DNA from: Planctomycetaceae bacterium
Lineage (GTDB): Bacteria; Planctomycetota; Planctomycetia; Pirellulales; PNKZ01
Direction of reading: 5' to 3'
Length of the DNA stretch: 60,438 nt
Assembly: GCA_016793115.1 (NCBI GenBank)
Contig: JAEUIN010000339.1
Coordinates: 1 to 60,438, forward strand
Shown piece after piece: positions 51,091 to 58,835 of the stretch. The notes below the pieces were generated by a model. That model did not search any database. It had not been told where the DNA came from and saw nothing but the letters and a program-made list of their open reading frames with translations. Made by a program: the position numbers and the translations under genes. Every line of letters starts with the position of its first letter. Within the stretch, counting starts at the first letter, position 1.

Positions 51091-51840
51091 CTACTTCCCG
51101 ACCGCCGCCGTGGCCGCTTTCTTTTGGGCTTCCGGCACGTCGGCGGCGGCGACCGCTTTGAACACCTCGAGCGCCCCGGCGTCGTTGCCCGCAGCCAAGA
51201 GCGTGTTCCCCAGTCGAATCCGCGCCGCGGCCACGCGACCCGCCCGCCGCGATGAGCGTCCCGGATCGACGGCGGCGATCACCGCGTCGAGCGCCGCGTC
51301 GGCCACATTCGCCAGCGCTTCGCAGGCCGCGAGTCGCACTTCCGGCTCGCCGTCGGTCGTCGCGCCTTTGAGCGCCTCGACGACGTTCGAGCCGCTTTTC
51401 TTTCCCAGGGCGTTGATCACGCCCACGCGAAACTCCGTTCCCGTCGCCGTCTGCAAGCATTCCGCCAGCGCGTCGGCCGCGCCTTGGCATGTCAGCCGCG
51501 ACAGGCACCAGCGGGCCGGCTCGCGCAAATCGATGTCTTTCAAGCAAGCGGCGAGCACGCCCACTTCCGCCTCGCCGGCCACGAGCGCCAACGCCCGGCA
51601 GATTTCGTTGACCGCGGAAACGCTCTGCATCGACTCCACGGTCGGCTCGCCCCGCTTATCTTTCGCCGGCTTCACGGCCCCGAGCGCCGCGGCCAAGTCT
51701 TTCGCGGCCGCCGCCCGCTCGGCTTCTTTGCCGCTCGCGCCTAAGTCGCCGCAAAGTTTCGCCAGCGTCTGGCGGGCCTGATACGCCTTCACTTGATCCG
51801 TCGCGCCGAGATCGGTCGCGAGTTCGGTTACCGTCGCCAT
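51091..51840 (-). CDS. HEAT-repeat-like protein
   Basis: 249 residues, all helical. Repeating helix pairs with the HEAT/PBS-lyase pattern: NEICRALALVAGEAEVGVLAACLKD, AADALAECLQTATGTEFRVGVINALG, EVRLAACEALANVADAALDAVIA. No signal peptide. Probably a scaffold or partner protein. It follows the Gfo/Idh gene by 66 bp on the same strand, so the two may be co-transcribed. Confidence 0.7.
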   Translation of the reverse strand: MATVTELATDLGATDQVKAYQARQTLAKLCGDLGASGKEAERAAAAKDLAAALGAVKPAKDKRGEPTVESMQSVSAVNEICRALALVAGEAEVGVLAACLKDIDLREPARWCLSRLTCQGAADALAECLQTATGTEFRVGVINALGKKSGSNVVEALKGATTDGEPEVRLAACEALANVADAALDAVIAAVDPGRSSRRAGRVAAARIRLGNTLLAAGNDAGALEVFKAVAAADVPEAQKKAATAAVGK

Positions 51841-51906
51841 ATCGAATTTCCTGACCTTTGAGCTTGTGTGTGTTGAAGTAGCAACTCGGCCGCGATCGCG
51901 TTCGGC

Positions 51907-53211
51907 TTAGAGGTGCCAAGGGGCTCGCATCGGCTTGCCGACGAACTGATTCGCCTGATCGTCGCCGACGAACTCTTCCTTCACCGGGTCCCAATTCAGT
52001 TCGCGCTGGAGCCGGGTCGCGATGTTGCCCAGGTGGCACACCGTGGCCGAGCGATGGCCCACTTCCACGTCGCAAATCGGACGCTCGCGGCTCGCGATGC
52101 AGTTCAGCCAGTTGTCGTGGTGCGGGCTCTTCGTCTCCGTGCGCGGCAAGCGCACGTCGTTCTCGCCGGCTTGCCACGTGAGCAAGCTCTTGTCGTGCGC
52201 GTCGAACTCCTTCTGGCTGCGGCTCACGAACACCCAGCCGTCGGTGCCGGTGAACTTGACGCCGTTCTTCCCTTGGCTGTGGCAATGCAGTTCCACGCCG
52301 TTGGCGTACGTGTAGACGATGTCGAAGTTGAGCGCCACGTCGTGCGGACCGGTCGGGCCGAACTCGGCGTTCTCGCAGCGCACCTTCACCGGGCCGCTCT
52401 TGTCCATGTCGAGCGCCCACTGCGTGATGTCGTTGTGATGCGCGCCCCAGTCGGTGAGCTTGCCGCCGCTGTAGTCGCCGAACCAGCGGAACTGGTAGTG
52501 GCAGCGATTCGGGAAGTATTCCGCATACGGGGCCGGGCCGAGCCACATATTCCAATCGAGTTCCGGCGGCGGCGTGGTCGGCGCTTGCCACTCGCCCGGC
52601 TCGACGAAGCCGATGTAGGTGTCGACGCGCTGCAACTTGCCGATCTTGCCGTTGCGAATCAGTTCCACCGCTTGGCGGAACGGGCCTTCGCTCCGCTGCT
52701 GGCTGCCGGTCTGAAACACGGTGCCGTAGCGCCGCGCCACCTCGACCATCTTCTTCCCTTCCTCGATCGTCAGCGTCAGCGGCTTTTCGCAGTAGACGTC
52801 TTTGCCGGTCTCCATCGCGTAGATCGAGACGAGCGCGTGCCAGTGGTCCGGAGTCACCACGACGACGGCGTCGATGTCGGAGCGATCGCACAGGTCGCGG
52901 AAGTCTTTGTACACGCCCGGCATCTTGCCGCTCTTGGTGAGCACGTCGTTGGCCGCGAGATCGCGATGGTTGCGATCGACGTCGCACACGGCCGCGACCT
53001 GAATTCGCGGGTTCGTCAGCAGCTTGTTGTTCAAATGATGGCGGCGACCGAGGTCGCCGACGCCGATCGAGCCGACGACCACGCGATCGCTCGGGGCCGG
53101 CACGTCCCCCTTAGCGAAGATCGTGGGGCTGACGATCGTCGGCGCGGCCAACGACGCCGCGGCCGAAGCCTTCAAAAACGTACGACGACTCTGTCCGGAA
53201 CGAGTGCTCAC
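51907..53211 (-). CDS. Gfo/Idh/MocA-family oxidoreductase, Tat-exported
   Basis: 434 residues from a GTG at 53211, chosen for AAGGAG 7 nt upstream. Tat signal SGQSRRTFLKASAAASLAAP. NAD(P)-binding Rossmann domain: VGSIGVGDLGRRHHLNN, CDVDRNHRD, VVVTPDHWHALV, YCEKPLTLTIEEG; C-terminal dimerisation/catalytic domain with WGAHHNDITQWAL and VWVSRSQKEFDAHDKS-like segment. Secreted members of this type are abundant in planctomycetes and act on sugars or sugar derivatives; the substrate cannot be told. Confidence 0.9.
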   Translation of the reverse strand: MSTRSGQSRRTFLKASAAASLAAPTIVSPTIFAKGDVPAPSDRVVVGSIGVGDLGRRHHLNNKLLTNPRIQVAAVCDVDRNHRDLAANDVLTKSGKMPGVYKDFRDLCDRSDIDAVVVVTPDHWHALVSIYAMETGKDVYCEKPLTLTIEEGKKMVEVARRYGTVFQTGSQQRSEGPFRQAVELIRNGKIGKLQRVDTYIGFVEPGEWQAPTTPPPELDWNMWLGPAPYAEYFPNRCHYQFRWFGDYSGGKLTDWGAHHNDITQWALDMDKSGPVKVRCENAEFGPTGPHDVALNFDIVYTYANGVELHCHSQGKNGVKFTGTDGWVFVSRSQKEFDAHDKSLLTWQAGENDVRLPRTETKSPHHDNWLNCIASRERPICDVEVGHRSATVCHLGNIATRLQRELNWDPVKEEFVGDDQANQFVGKPMRAPWHL

Positions 53212-53548
53212 GAAAAACTCCTTAACGAGGAGGGGCGTAATCAACGTGCGACGGGCTTGCTAACGGCCAAGATTGTCGCACGCCGCGCGGCCCAAAATCA
53301 AGCGCCGGCCGGCGTAGGGTGGGTCGAGCGACGGCGAGGCCCACGCGGAACGCGGCCGTCTGCGCCCAGCCGGCACACGCCTCAGAGCCGCGACCGTGAG
53401 GGAGCAGGTCGACGCCGCCCGCCGACGCCGTAAGAACATCCCATATCCGGCCCACGACACGACTGCGGCGAAAGAGTGCGACAGTCGCGCCCCGAAAGTC
53501 GACCCGGTCGCTCACGCTCCCGGCTCTGAGGTCGATGGGCGGAGTAAG
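53212..53548. other. 337-bp intergenic region with palindromic words
   Basis: No open frame here looks like a protein. It holds a diverged 31-bp inverted repeat (53380-53410 with 53501-53531) and a word GTAGGGTGGGTCGAGCGACG near 53315. The upstream AAGGAG of the Gfo/Idh gene lies at its left edge. No RNA gene was recognised. Confidence 0.6.
53380..53531. repeat. Diverged 31-bp inverted repeat
   Basis: CCTCAGAGCCGCGACCGTGA... (53380-53410) and the reverse complement of 53501-53531 (CCTCAGAGCCGGGAGCGTGA...) match at about 27 of 31 positions. Both end in GGTC. It resembles intergenic REP-type palindromes rather than a terminator, having no T tract. Confidence 0.65.
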
Positions 53549-53950
53549 TTAAGCGACCGACCTACGCCGACACGCCGCGCCTGCTCCGAACAGCAACGCT
53601 ACGCAACAGCCGAAATAAAGATAGTCGGCCGTTCCGACGGCGAATTTCGGATCGATCCGCCGCACTTCTTCCGATCCGAATAGGGAGTAAAACGTCAGCG
53701 CCACACAGAGCGCGCCGACGGCGGTGATCTGCAGCGCCGTTCCCAGGAACTCGCGCCGTTGATCGGCCGGCAGCATCGCTACGCCGATCGCCGTCGGCAC
53801 TCCGCCGAAGGCGAGACCGAAGCCGGTCAGCCCCAGCTTCCATGTCCACCATGCCGTGTCGGGCGGAGCAAGCGAGCCGGAAATCGCTAGTGCCGACCCG
53901 AGCATAAGTCCGCCGAACACCAGGAAGATCGTCCCCACGGTCGCCGTCAT
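53549..53950 (-). CDS. Small membrane protein, four helices
   Basis: 133 residues with four hydrophobic segments: TIFLVFGGLMLGSALAIS, LGLTGFGLAFGGVPTAIGVAML, ALQITAVGALCVALTFYSLF and YLYFGCCVALLFGAGAAC. No conserved motif that I recognise. It follows the next membrane gene by 44 bp and may be co-transcribed with it. Confidence 0.6.
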   Translation of the reverse strand: MTATVGTIFLVFGGLMLGSALAISGSLAPPDTAWWTWKLGLTGFGLAFGGVPTAIGVAMLPADQRREFLGTALQITAVGALCVALTFYSLFGSEEVRRIDPKFAVGTADYLYFGCCVALLFGAGAACRRRSVA

Positions 53951-53994
53951 GATCCGGCCTTCCTATTTGAAATTGCCGTCGGGGAACGCCGAGT

Positions 53995-54417
53995 TCACCG
54001 GCGATTGAAATACTCGTTGGCCGACGGACGAAACAGGAAGAAGAACAATATGGCGTTGATGACGAGCGATGGAATCATAAAGCGGAAGGGAGTGCCGTTC
54101 ACCAAAGAAATCAGCAACGTCCCTACGACGCCGACGACGATCAACGTTCGTCCGAGCTTTTGCCCCTTGAGCATGAGGACGGCCCCCACGACTTCCAGGG
54201 CGATCATCGCCGTGCTGCCTAGCATCGCGGCGAGAGTCGGTCGCGGCATATCCTTGACCATGGCGGCGATGCGAGCGTCGGCGGCAATCTGCCGATCGAA
54301 CTCACCGCTGGCGATGGATTGATATCCCTTGACCACGCTAAATATCCCAATCACTCCCAGAACGATAAAAATCCAAGCCACGATCGTCACGGACTTCGGG
54401 CGAGCGTCATCGGACAC
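53995..54417 (-). CDS. Small membrane protein, four helices
   Basis: 140 residues from a GTG at 54417 with GAGG about 8 nt upstream. Hydrophobic segments: VTIVAWIFIVLGVIGIFSVV, STAMIALEVVGAVLML, LIVVGVVGTLLISLV and IPSLVINAILFFFLF; a soluble loop carries GEFDRQIAADARIAAMVKDM. Function unknown. Confidence 0.65.
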   Translation of the reverse strand: MSDDARPKSVTIVAWIFIVLGVIGIFSVVKGYQSIASGEFDRQIAADARIAAMVKDMPRPTLAAMLGSTAMIALEVVGAVLMLKGQKLGRTLIVVGVVGTLLISLVNGTPFRFMIPSLVINAILFFFLFRPSANEYFNRR

Positions 54418-54447
54418 GATTCACCTCAAGTAGGGAAAACAACGGTG

Positions 54448-54476
54448 TTAAAAGGTGTCAGACAGTCAGACACCTT
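54448..54476 (-). terminator. Probable Rho-independent terminator (minus strand)
   Basis: On the minus strand AAGGTGTC (54469-54476) pairs with GACACCTT (54452-54459) across a short loop and runs into TTTTAA. It lies 20 bp after the stop codon of the gene at 54497. Confidence 0.5.
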
Positions 54477-54496
54477 ATTTGGGGCCCTTCGGATAA

Positions 54497-54955
54497 TCAA
54501 TCGCAGCGCGCGGTTCGGCCCGTCTTGGCGTCGACGACCTGATACGGCGGCCCCACACGACGAATCTTAGCCAACGTGTACCCGGCCGCTTCCGGATGGG
54601 CGGCGCGAAACGCATGCCGTCCCGACTCGGTCAAAAAGTGCGGCGCCGCCAAACAAGGCGCGAGCCGCGCGACGACCCGGTCCGGCTCGGCCGCGGTCAT
54701 GCGAAACGTAGACCATCCGCTGCACAGACGAAAGCGCAGAGCGTACACCGCGGCGGCGTACCGCTTTTGCTGACCGATCGGGCACTCGTTGATTTGCAGA
54801 AAGCGATCGTCTCCGCCGTCTTCGTTCACACCGGAGATATACCACGTGATCAACTGCCCCCTGACGCGGTGCCGGTGTCGATCCAGACGAGGCCAGCCTA
54901 ATTGGCTCGCAAAGCGATTGAGCCAAGTCAACGGCGATCGCGCGGGGCTCGCCAT
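54497..54955 (-). CDS. Hypothetical protein
   Basis: 152 residues. The central part has protein-like composition (GQLITWYISGVNEDGGDDRFLQINECPI, AAAVYALRFRLCSGWSTFRMT), and the C-terminal part (ESGRHAFRAAHPEAAGYTLAKIRRVGPPYQVVDAKTG) resembles a small sensor or ubiquitin-like fold only vaguely. Starts 17 bp after the stop of the upstream small gene. Family not recognised; other frames of this stretch are Arg-rich shadows. Confidence 0.5.
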   Translation of the reverse strand: MASPARSPLTWLNRFASQLGWPRLDRHRHRVRGQLITWYISGVNEDGGDDRFLQINECPIGQQKRYAAAVYALRFRLCSGWSTFRMTAAEPDRVVARLAPCLAAPHFLTESGRHAFRAAHPEAAGYTLAKIRRVGPPYQVVDAKTGRTARCD

Positions 54956-54972
54956 AAGTCACCGAAGCCACA

Positions 54973-55224
54973 TCAAAGCTTGAGAACGAAAAGCTGACGC
55001 CCGACACACTCTGCAATGTTATTGAACTCGGAAACGACTTTCAGCGATTGTTGCTCTACATCCGTGAAGATCCTTCGGCTTGAATCGCGATCGGACTCTA
55101 GCGTCAGCGTCTTTCCGTCAAAGCTAAGCCAGCCGCTTTCGAGCACGTCGAACCCACCTAGGAAGCCATGGCGTTGGCGAATGATGACAACGCTGCAGCC
55201 GTCGATATGGGCGGGATGAAACAT
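54973..55224 (-). CDS. Small hypothetical protein
   Basis: 83 residues: FHPAHIDGCSVVIIRQRHGF ... ESGWLSFDGKTLTLESDRDSSRRIFTDVEQQSLKVVSEFNNI. Alternating beta-strand pattern with balanced composition unlike antisense shadows. Located just before the gene at 54497-54955 on the same strand. Function unknown. Confidence 0.5.
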   Translation of the reverse strand: MFHPAHIDGCSVVIIRQRHGFLGGFDVLESGWLSFDGKTLTLESDRDSSRRIFTDVEQQSLKVVSEFNNIAECVGRQLFVLKL

Positions 55225-55323
55225 ATCGAATTGGCTTAAAACTTAATTCTTCGCCCATCATTATCGCGCCGGCCCCGCCGACCACGGCTTTGCCGCGGTC
55301 CCCGTCGAGCCAACCTACAGGAT

Positions 55324-57414
55324 TTACTTGACCGGTAACAATTGCACGGCGTCGACGATCACATACCCGTCGGTGCCTTTGGTTTCGATCGTGATCACGG
55401 CCGGTTTGTCCGGCGTGAAGTCGAGCACGTCGAGCTTGTGGAAGAGGCCGTCGCCGGCCGGCTTCTTCTTTTGATTCACCACGAAGCGATGTTCGCCGTC
55501 GGCCGCGGCGACCGTGACAGGCACATTCGTCGCGCGATTGCCGTGCGCCGTGTAGGCGACGCGGACCTCGTATTTGCCGGCCTCTTTCAGGGGAAGCGTG
55601 AAAACGAACCGCTTCTGACCCTTGTCGGCGTTGTCGTCGTGAAGATAGTTCTTGCCGACGTAGCCGGGCGTCGTGTGGCCGTCGACCCAGCCGGTGCCGA
55701 AGTCGCCCCGGTTCGTGATCGCTTCGCTATCGAGCACGAGACCCGGCAACTCGGCCGCCGACTGCCCGCGATACGGCTTCGGGCCGGTCCAATCGAGCAC
55801 TTGCTGATCGGCCAAGAGCCGCTCGCGAAGCTTCGCGTAGTCAACGTCTTGCACGTCGCCGCCGGCTTCCAAGGCCTGCACCGCGGCGGTGGCCGATGAT
55901 TGGCCGAGCACCATGAACACCGGCTCCATGCGGATCGAGCCGTAGGCGATGTGCGAAGCGGCCAGGCAAACCGGCACGAACAGATTGCCGCATTCCTCGC
56001 GGCGCGGCACGAGCGACTTGTAGGAAATGCCGTAGGGCGAGAAGCCGCCGACCTGCACGTCGCCTTCGTTCAGTGCGTAGCCGTCTTTGACGAAACGCTG
56101 CGTGTTGTGTGAGTCCATCGTGTAGGCGGCCAGACCGACGCTATCGGTCACGGTGCGGTCGCCGCGGCAATTGTGCTCCGTCATCACGTAGTCGGAAATC
56201 ATGCGGCGGGCTTCGCGGACATAAAGTTGGTGCGGCCAGTGGCCGTTGTCGGTGAATTCGTCTTTCGACAAACCCCACTTGTTGACTTCGTCGCGAATCT
56301 CCTGCGGCACGCGCGGATCATTGGCCAGGAACCAGCACCAGCCTTGCTGATATTGCTCGTGCTCCTTCCAGATGGCGGCGCGGGTCGCGTAGTCGCCGTC
56401 GGGATAGCGGTAGTTCATGCCGATGTTGTCGCTGGAGAACGCGCCGCGGTTGTTCGTGTCGGTCTTGCGATTGGGCATCGCGGCCGGCGCGCCCAGCCCG
56501 TCCCACTGCCCGGCTTGGATCGTGCGGAGGGCGAGTTCATAGCGCAGCGGGTCGTAGCCTGCCGGCTTGGGGAAGGGGACGAGGTTGTCTTTGGCGTCGG
56601 TCAGGCACATGCGGAAGTTGTAGGCCTGCACGCGATGATCGCCTTCACCGTGCACTCCGGGGCTCTCGCCGTGGACGCCGGGCAACAAGCCGCTCGACGG
56701 ATCGCCGGGCTTCACATAGGGATCGACCTTGACCTTGAACTGGTGATGCGGCTGACCGAACTGCACGCCGTTGATCGTTTCGCCGTAAACGCTATTGGCT
56801 TCGCGACCGACGTGGTACTTCACGCCGGCCTTGGCCATGAGGTCGCCTTCGTAGGTGCAATCGACGAACATGCGGCCGGCGAACGTGCGGCCGCTTTCCA
56901 TGGCGATCGCCTCGATCTTGTTGCCGGCTTTCTTCACGGCGGACTTGAGATCGAGCCGTTCCCCTTCGACGAGCGTGACGCCGGCTTCCTTGAGCATCGC
57001 ACGATAGATCGCTTCGGCCACGTGCGGCTCGAAGGTCCACATGGTGTTTTCGTTAGGACTATTGCGGTTGCGGAGCTTTTGATACTCCGCAGGCGTTTGC
57101 TGCCGCCACGAGTCGGACTGTTGATAGTGCTTGTGGATGCGCTGGTAGAACTCGCGCGAGATGCCGCCGATGGCCGCCTTGTTGCCGATATCGGTGGCCC
57201 CGAGGCCGCCGGAGGTGAGCCCGCCGATATGCTTCGTGGGCTCGATGAGGACGACCGACTTGCCGAGCCGCGCGGTTTGCACGGCGGCCGCGACGCCGCC
57301 GCTGGTGCCGCCGTAGACGACGACGTCGAACGTCTCCGGCTCCGCGGCCGCCGCCGACGAGACGATGACAAGAGTCGAACAGACGAGGGACGTGAGGAGT
57401 TTCAAGCTGGGCAT
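55324..57414 (-). CDS. FAD-dependent oxidoreductase with golvesin-like C-terminal domain, exported
   Basis: 696 residues from the ATG at 57414, followed by a signal peptide (PSLKLLTSLVCSTLVIVSSAAAA). The longer open frame upstream is antisense to the amidohydrolase gene and was rejected. FAD motif VVVYGGTSGGVAAAVQTARL...VVLIEPTKHIGGLTSGGLG, FVDCTYEGDLMAKAGVKYHVGREA and YKSLVPRREECGNLFVPVCLAASHIAYGSIRMEP define the FAD_oxidored family. The last ~130 residues (GYVGKNYLHDDNADKGQKRF ... YEVRVAYTAHGN ... YVIVDAVQLLPV) match golvesin/xanthan-lyase-type beta-sandwich tails, probably carbohydrate-binding. Periplasmic sugar or polymer oxidation is plausible. Confidence 0.9.
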   Translation of the reverse strand: MPSLKLLTSLVCSTLVIVSSAAAAEPETFDVVVYGGTSGGVAAAVQTARLGKSVVLIEPTKHIGGLTSGGLGATDIGNKAAIGGISREFYQRIHKHYQQSDSWRQQTPAEYQKLRNRNSPNENTMWTFEPHVAEAIYRAMLKEAGVTLVEGERLDLKSAVKKAGNKIEAIAMESGRTFAGRMFVDCTYEGDLMAKAGVKYHVGREANSVYGETINGVQFGQPHHQFKVKVDPYVKPGDPSSGLLPGVHGESPGVHGEGDHRVQAYNFRMCLTDAKDNLVPFPKPAGYDPLRYELALRTIQAGQWDGLGAPAAMPNRKTDTNNRGAFSSDNIGMNYRYPDGDYATRAAIWKEHEQYQQGWCWFLANDPRVPQEIRDEVNKWGLSKDEFTDNGHWPHQLYVREARRMISDYVMTEHNCRGDRTVTDSVGLAAYTMDSHNTQRFVKDGYALNEGDVQVGGFSPYGISYKSLVPRREECGNLFVPVCLAASHIAYGSIRMEPVFMVLGQSSATAAVQALEAGGDVQDVDYAKLRERLLADQQVLDWTGPKPYRGQSAAELPGLVLDSEAITNRGDFGTGWVDGHTTPGYVGKNYLHDDNADKGQKRFVFTLPLKEAGKYEVRVAYTAHGNRATNVPVTVAAADGEHRFVVNQKKKPAGDGLFHKLDVLDFTPDKPAVITIETKGTDGYVIVDAVQLLPVK

Positions 57415-57506
57415 GGCGATATCCGCGGGGCAGGGCGACAAGGAGGGACACGAGCGGAGGCCCATCGTAGCCCGCGGCCCGTGAGGCGGCAATCGGCCCG
57501 CGCCGG

Positions 57507-58739
57507 CTAGACGGTGCGCCGGCCGCGATGATAAACGGCGGCGATGCGCGGCGGCTCCGACAAGACGGCGGCGACGGGATCGGGCTCCGGCGAACCGAGC
57601 TGGAGGACGACGAAGTCGGCGCGTTTGCCGGCGACGAGCGAACCGGTTTCCGCGGCGACGCCGAGGGCTTGCGCGCCGTCGAGCGTGCCGAGTTGCAGGA
57701 TGCGGTGCGGATCGAGTTGCGGAAACGCTTGTGCGACGTGCCGCATTTCGGCGAGCAAGCTGAGGTCGGGATTGGTGCAGCGACCGTCGGTGCCGAGCGC
57801 GACGGCGGCGCCGGCCGCGAGGAGCTTCGGCAGCGGATGCGGGGCATGATTGAAATAAGCATGCGTGCGCGGACAGTAGACGGTCGCCATGCTCTCGCGC
57901 TGCGCGGCCAGGAATTCGATTTCGTCGGCGGCGAGATAGTTGCCGTGGATGACGAGCGCGCGATGAGCGTGTGCGAGCCTGCGAAGGTAATCGAGCGGGC
58001 GCGTGCCGCGGGGAACGGCCGTGTCGTCCCAGGCGCCGAGCGTGCGCATGTAGTCGACGAGCTTGCCGTCGGCCGTCGCCAAGAGTTGCAGCTCCTCGGG
58101 CGACTCGGCGAGGTGAAAGGCGAGCGGCTTGCGGCGCGCGGCCGAGGCCGCGACCGCGGCTTCGAACAGCTCGGGGCGAACCGTGTACGGCGCGTGCGGG
58201 CCGATGCCGTGGCGGACGCCGGCGCGCTCGGCGCGGGCGAGGACGTCGTTCAATCGCTCGAGTTGACCAGCGCCGCGGGGGGCGGCGAGGCCGATGAGTT
58301 CGACGAAGGAGACCAAATCGAGAGCTTCCGGCGGCCGGTCGAAGGGCAGCAGGGGGACGCAGGAGGCGATGTCGCCGAGCGTGGTCGTGCCGGCGGCGAT
58401 CGACTCGCTGAAGCCGGCGACGACGGCGGCCGCGGCGTCGAACTCCGGAGCCCGCCGATACTCGAGCACCGTGAGAATCCAATCCGGAAACGACATGCCG
58501 GCATGCCCCAGCGGGGCGGCGAGTCCGCTGAACTCGAGATGCGAGTGGGCGTTGACGAAGCCGGGGACGATCACGGCGTCGCCCCAGTCGACGACGGCTT
58601 GATCGGAGTCGATCGGAGGACCGACTCCGATCAAGGTTTCGCCCCGAAAAACGACGCAACCGCCGGGAATCGGCGGGCTTTCCACCGGGACGACCCAGCG
58701 GGCACGGTGAGTCTGTGTAGAGGCTCCGATCGAACTCAT
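57507..58739 (-). CDS. Amidohydrolase-family metal-dependent deaminase/hydrolase
   Basis: 410 residues from the ATG at 58739. TIM-barrel with composite beta-sandwich (GGCVVFRGETLIGVG at the start, GSLVAGKRADFVVLQL at the end). Metal ligands: NAHSHLEFSG, HLAESPEEL, HGNYLA and the Asp in LGTDGRCTNPDLSLL. The same core is found in MtaD, guanine deaminase and chlorohydrolases; the substrate cannot be told. The FAD oxidoreductase follows 92 bp downstream. Confidence 0.88.
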   Translation of the reverse strand: MSSIGASTQTHRARWVVPVESPPIPGGCVVFRGETLIGVGPPIDSDQAVVDWGDAVIVPGFVNAHSHLEFSGLAAPLGHAGMSFPDWILTVLEYRRAPEFDAAAAVVAGFSESIAAGTTTLGDIASCVPLLPFDRPPEALDLVSFVELIGLAAPRGAGQLERLNDVLARAERAGVRHGIGPHAPYTVRPELFEAAVAASAARRKPLAFHLAESPEELQLLATADGKLVDYMRTLGAWDDTAVPRGTRPLDYLRRLAHAHRALVIHGNYLAADEIEFLAAQRESMATVYCPRTHAYFNHAPHPLPKLLAAGAAVALGTDGRCTNPDLSLLAEMRHVAQAFPQLDPHRILQLGTLDGAQALGVAAETGSLVAGKRADFVVLQLGSPEPDPVAAVLSEPPRIAAVYHRGRRTV

Positions 58740-58762
58740 CACGAAGCTTTCGCGTTGCCGGG

Positions 58763-58805
58763 CGGAAAAGAAACAGGCTGCCGAGAAGCGACTCGGCAGC
58801 CTGTT
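58763..58805 (-). terminator. Rho-independent terminator of the vWA gene
   Basis: Perfect 14-bp stem: AACAGGCTGCCGAG (58772-58785), 6-nt loop, CTCGGCAGCCTGTT (58792-58805), followed on the minus strand by TTTCTTTTCC. It lies 30 bp after the vWA stop codon and before the amidohydrolase start. Confidence 0.85.
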
Positions 58806-58835
58806 CAAAGCATCAATGAGCGGGGACGCGGCCGA

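Noticed and set aside
54567..55016. 149-residue frame overlapping the hypothetical gene at 54497
   Set aside because: Its second half is Arg-rich antisense-like sequence, and the overlapping frame has more balanced composition.
57415..58659. N-terminal extension of the FAD oxidoreductase frame (about 415 residues)
   Set aside because: It is antisense-frame sequence of the amidohydrolase gene, Arg-rich; a signal peptide begins at the internal ATG at 57414.
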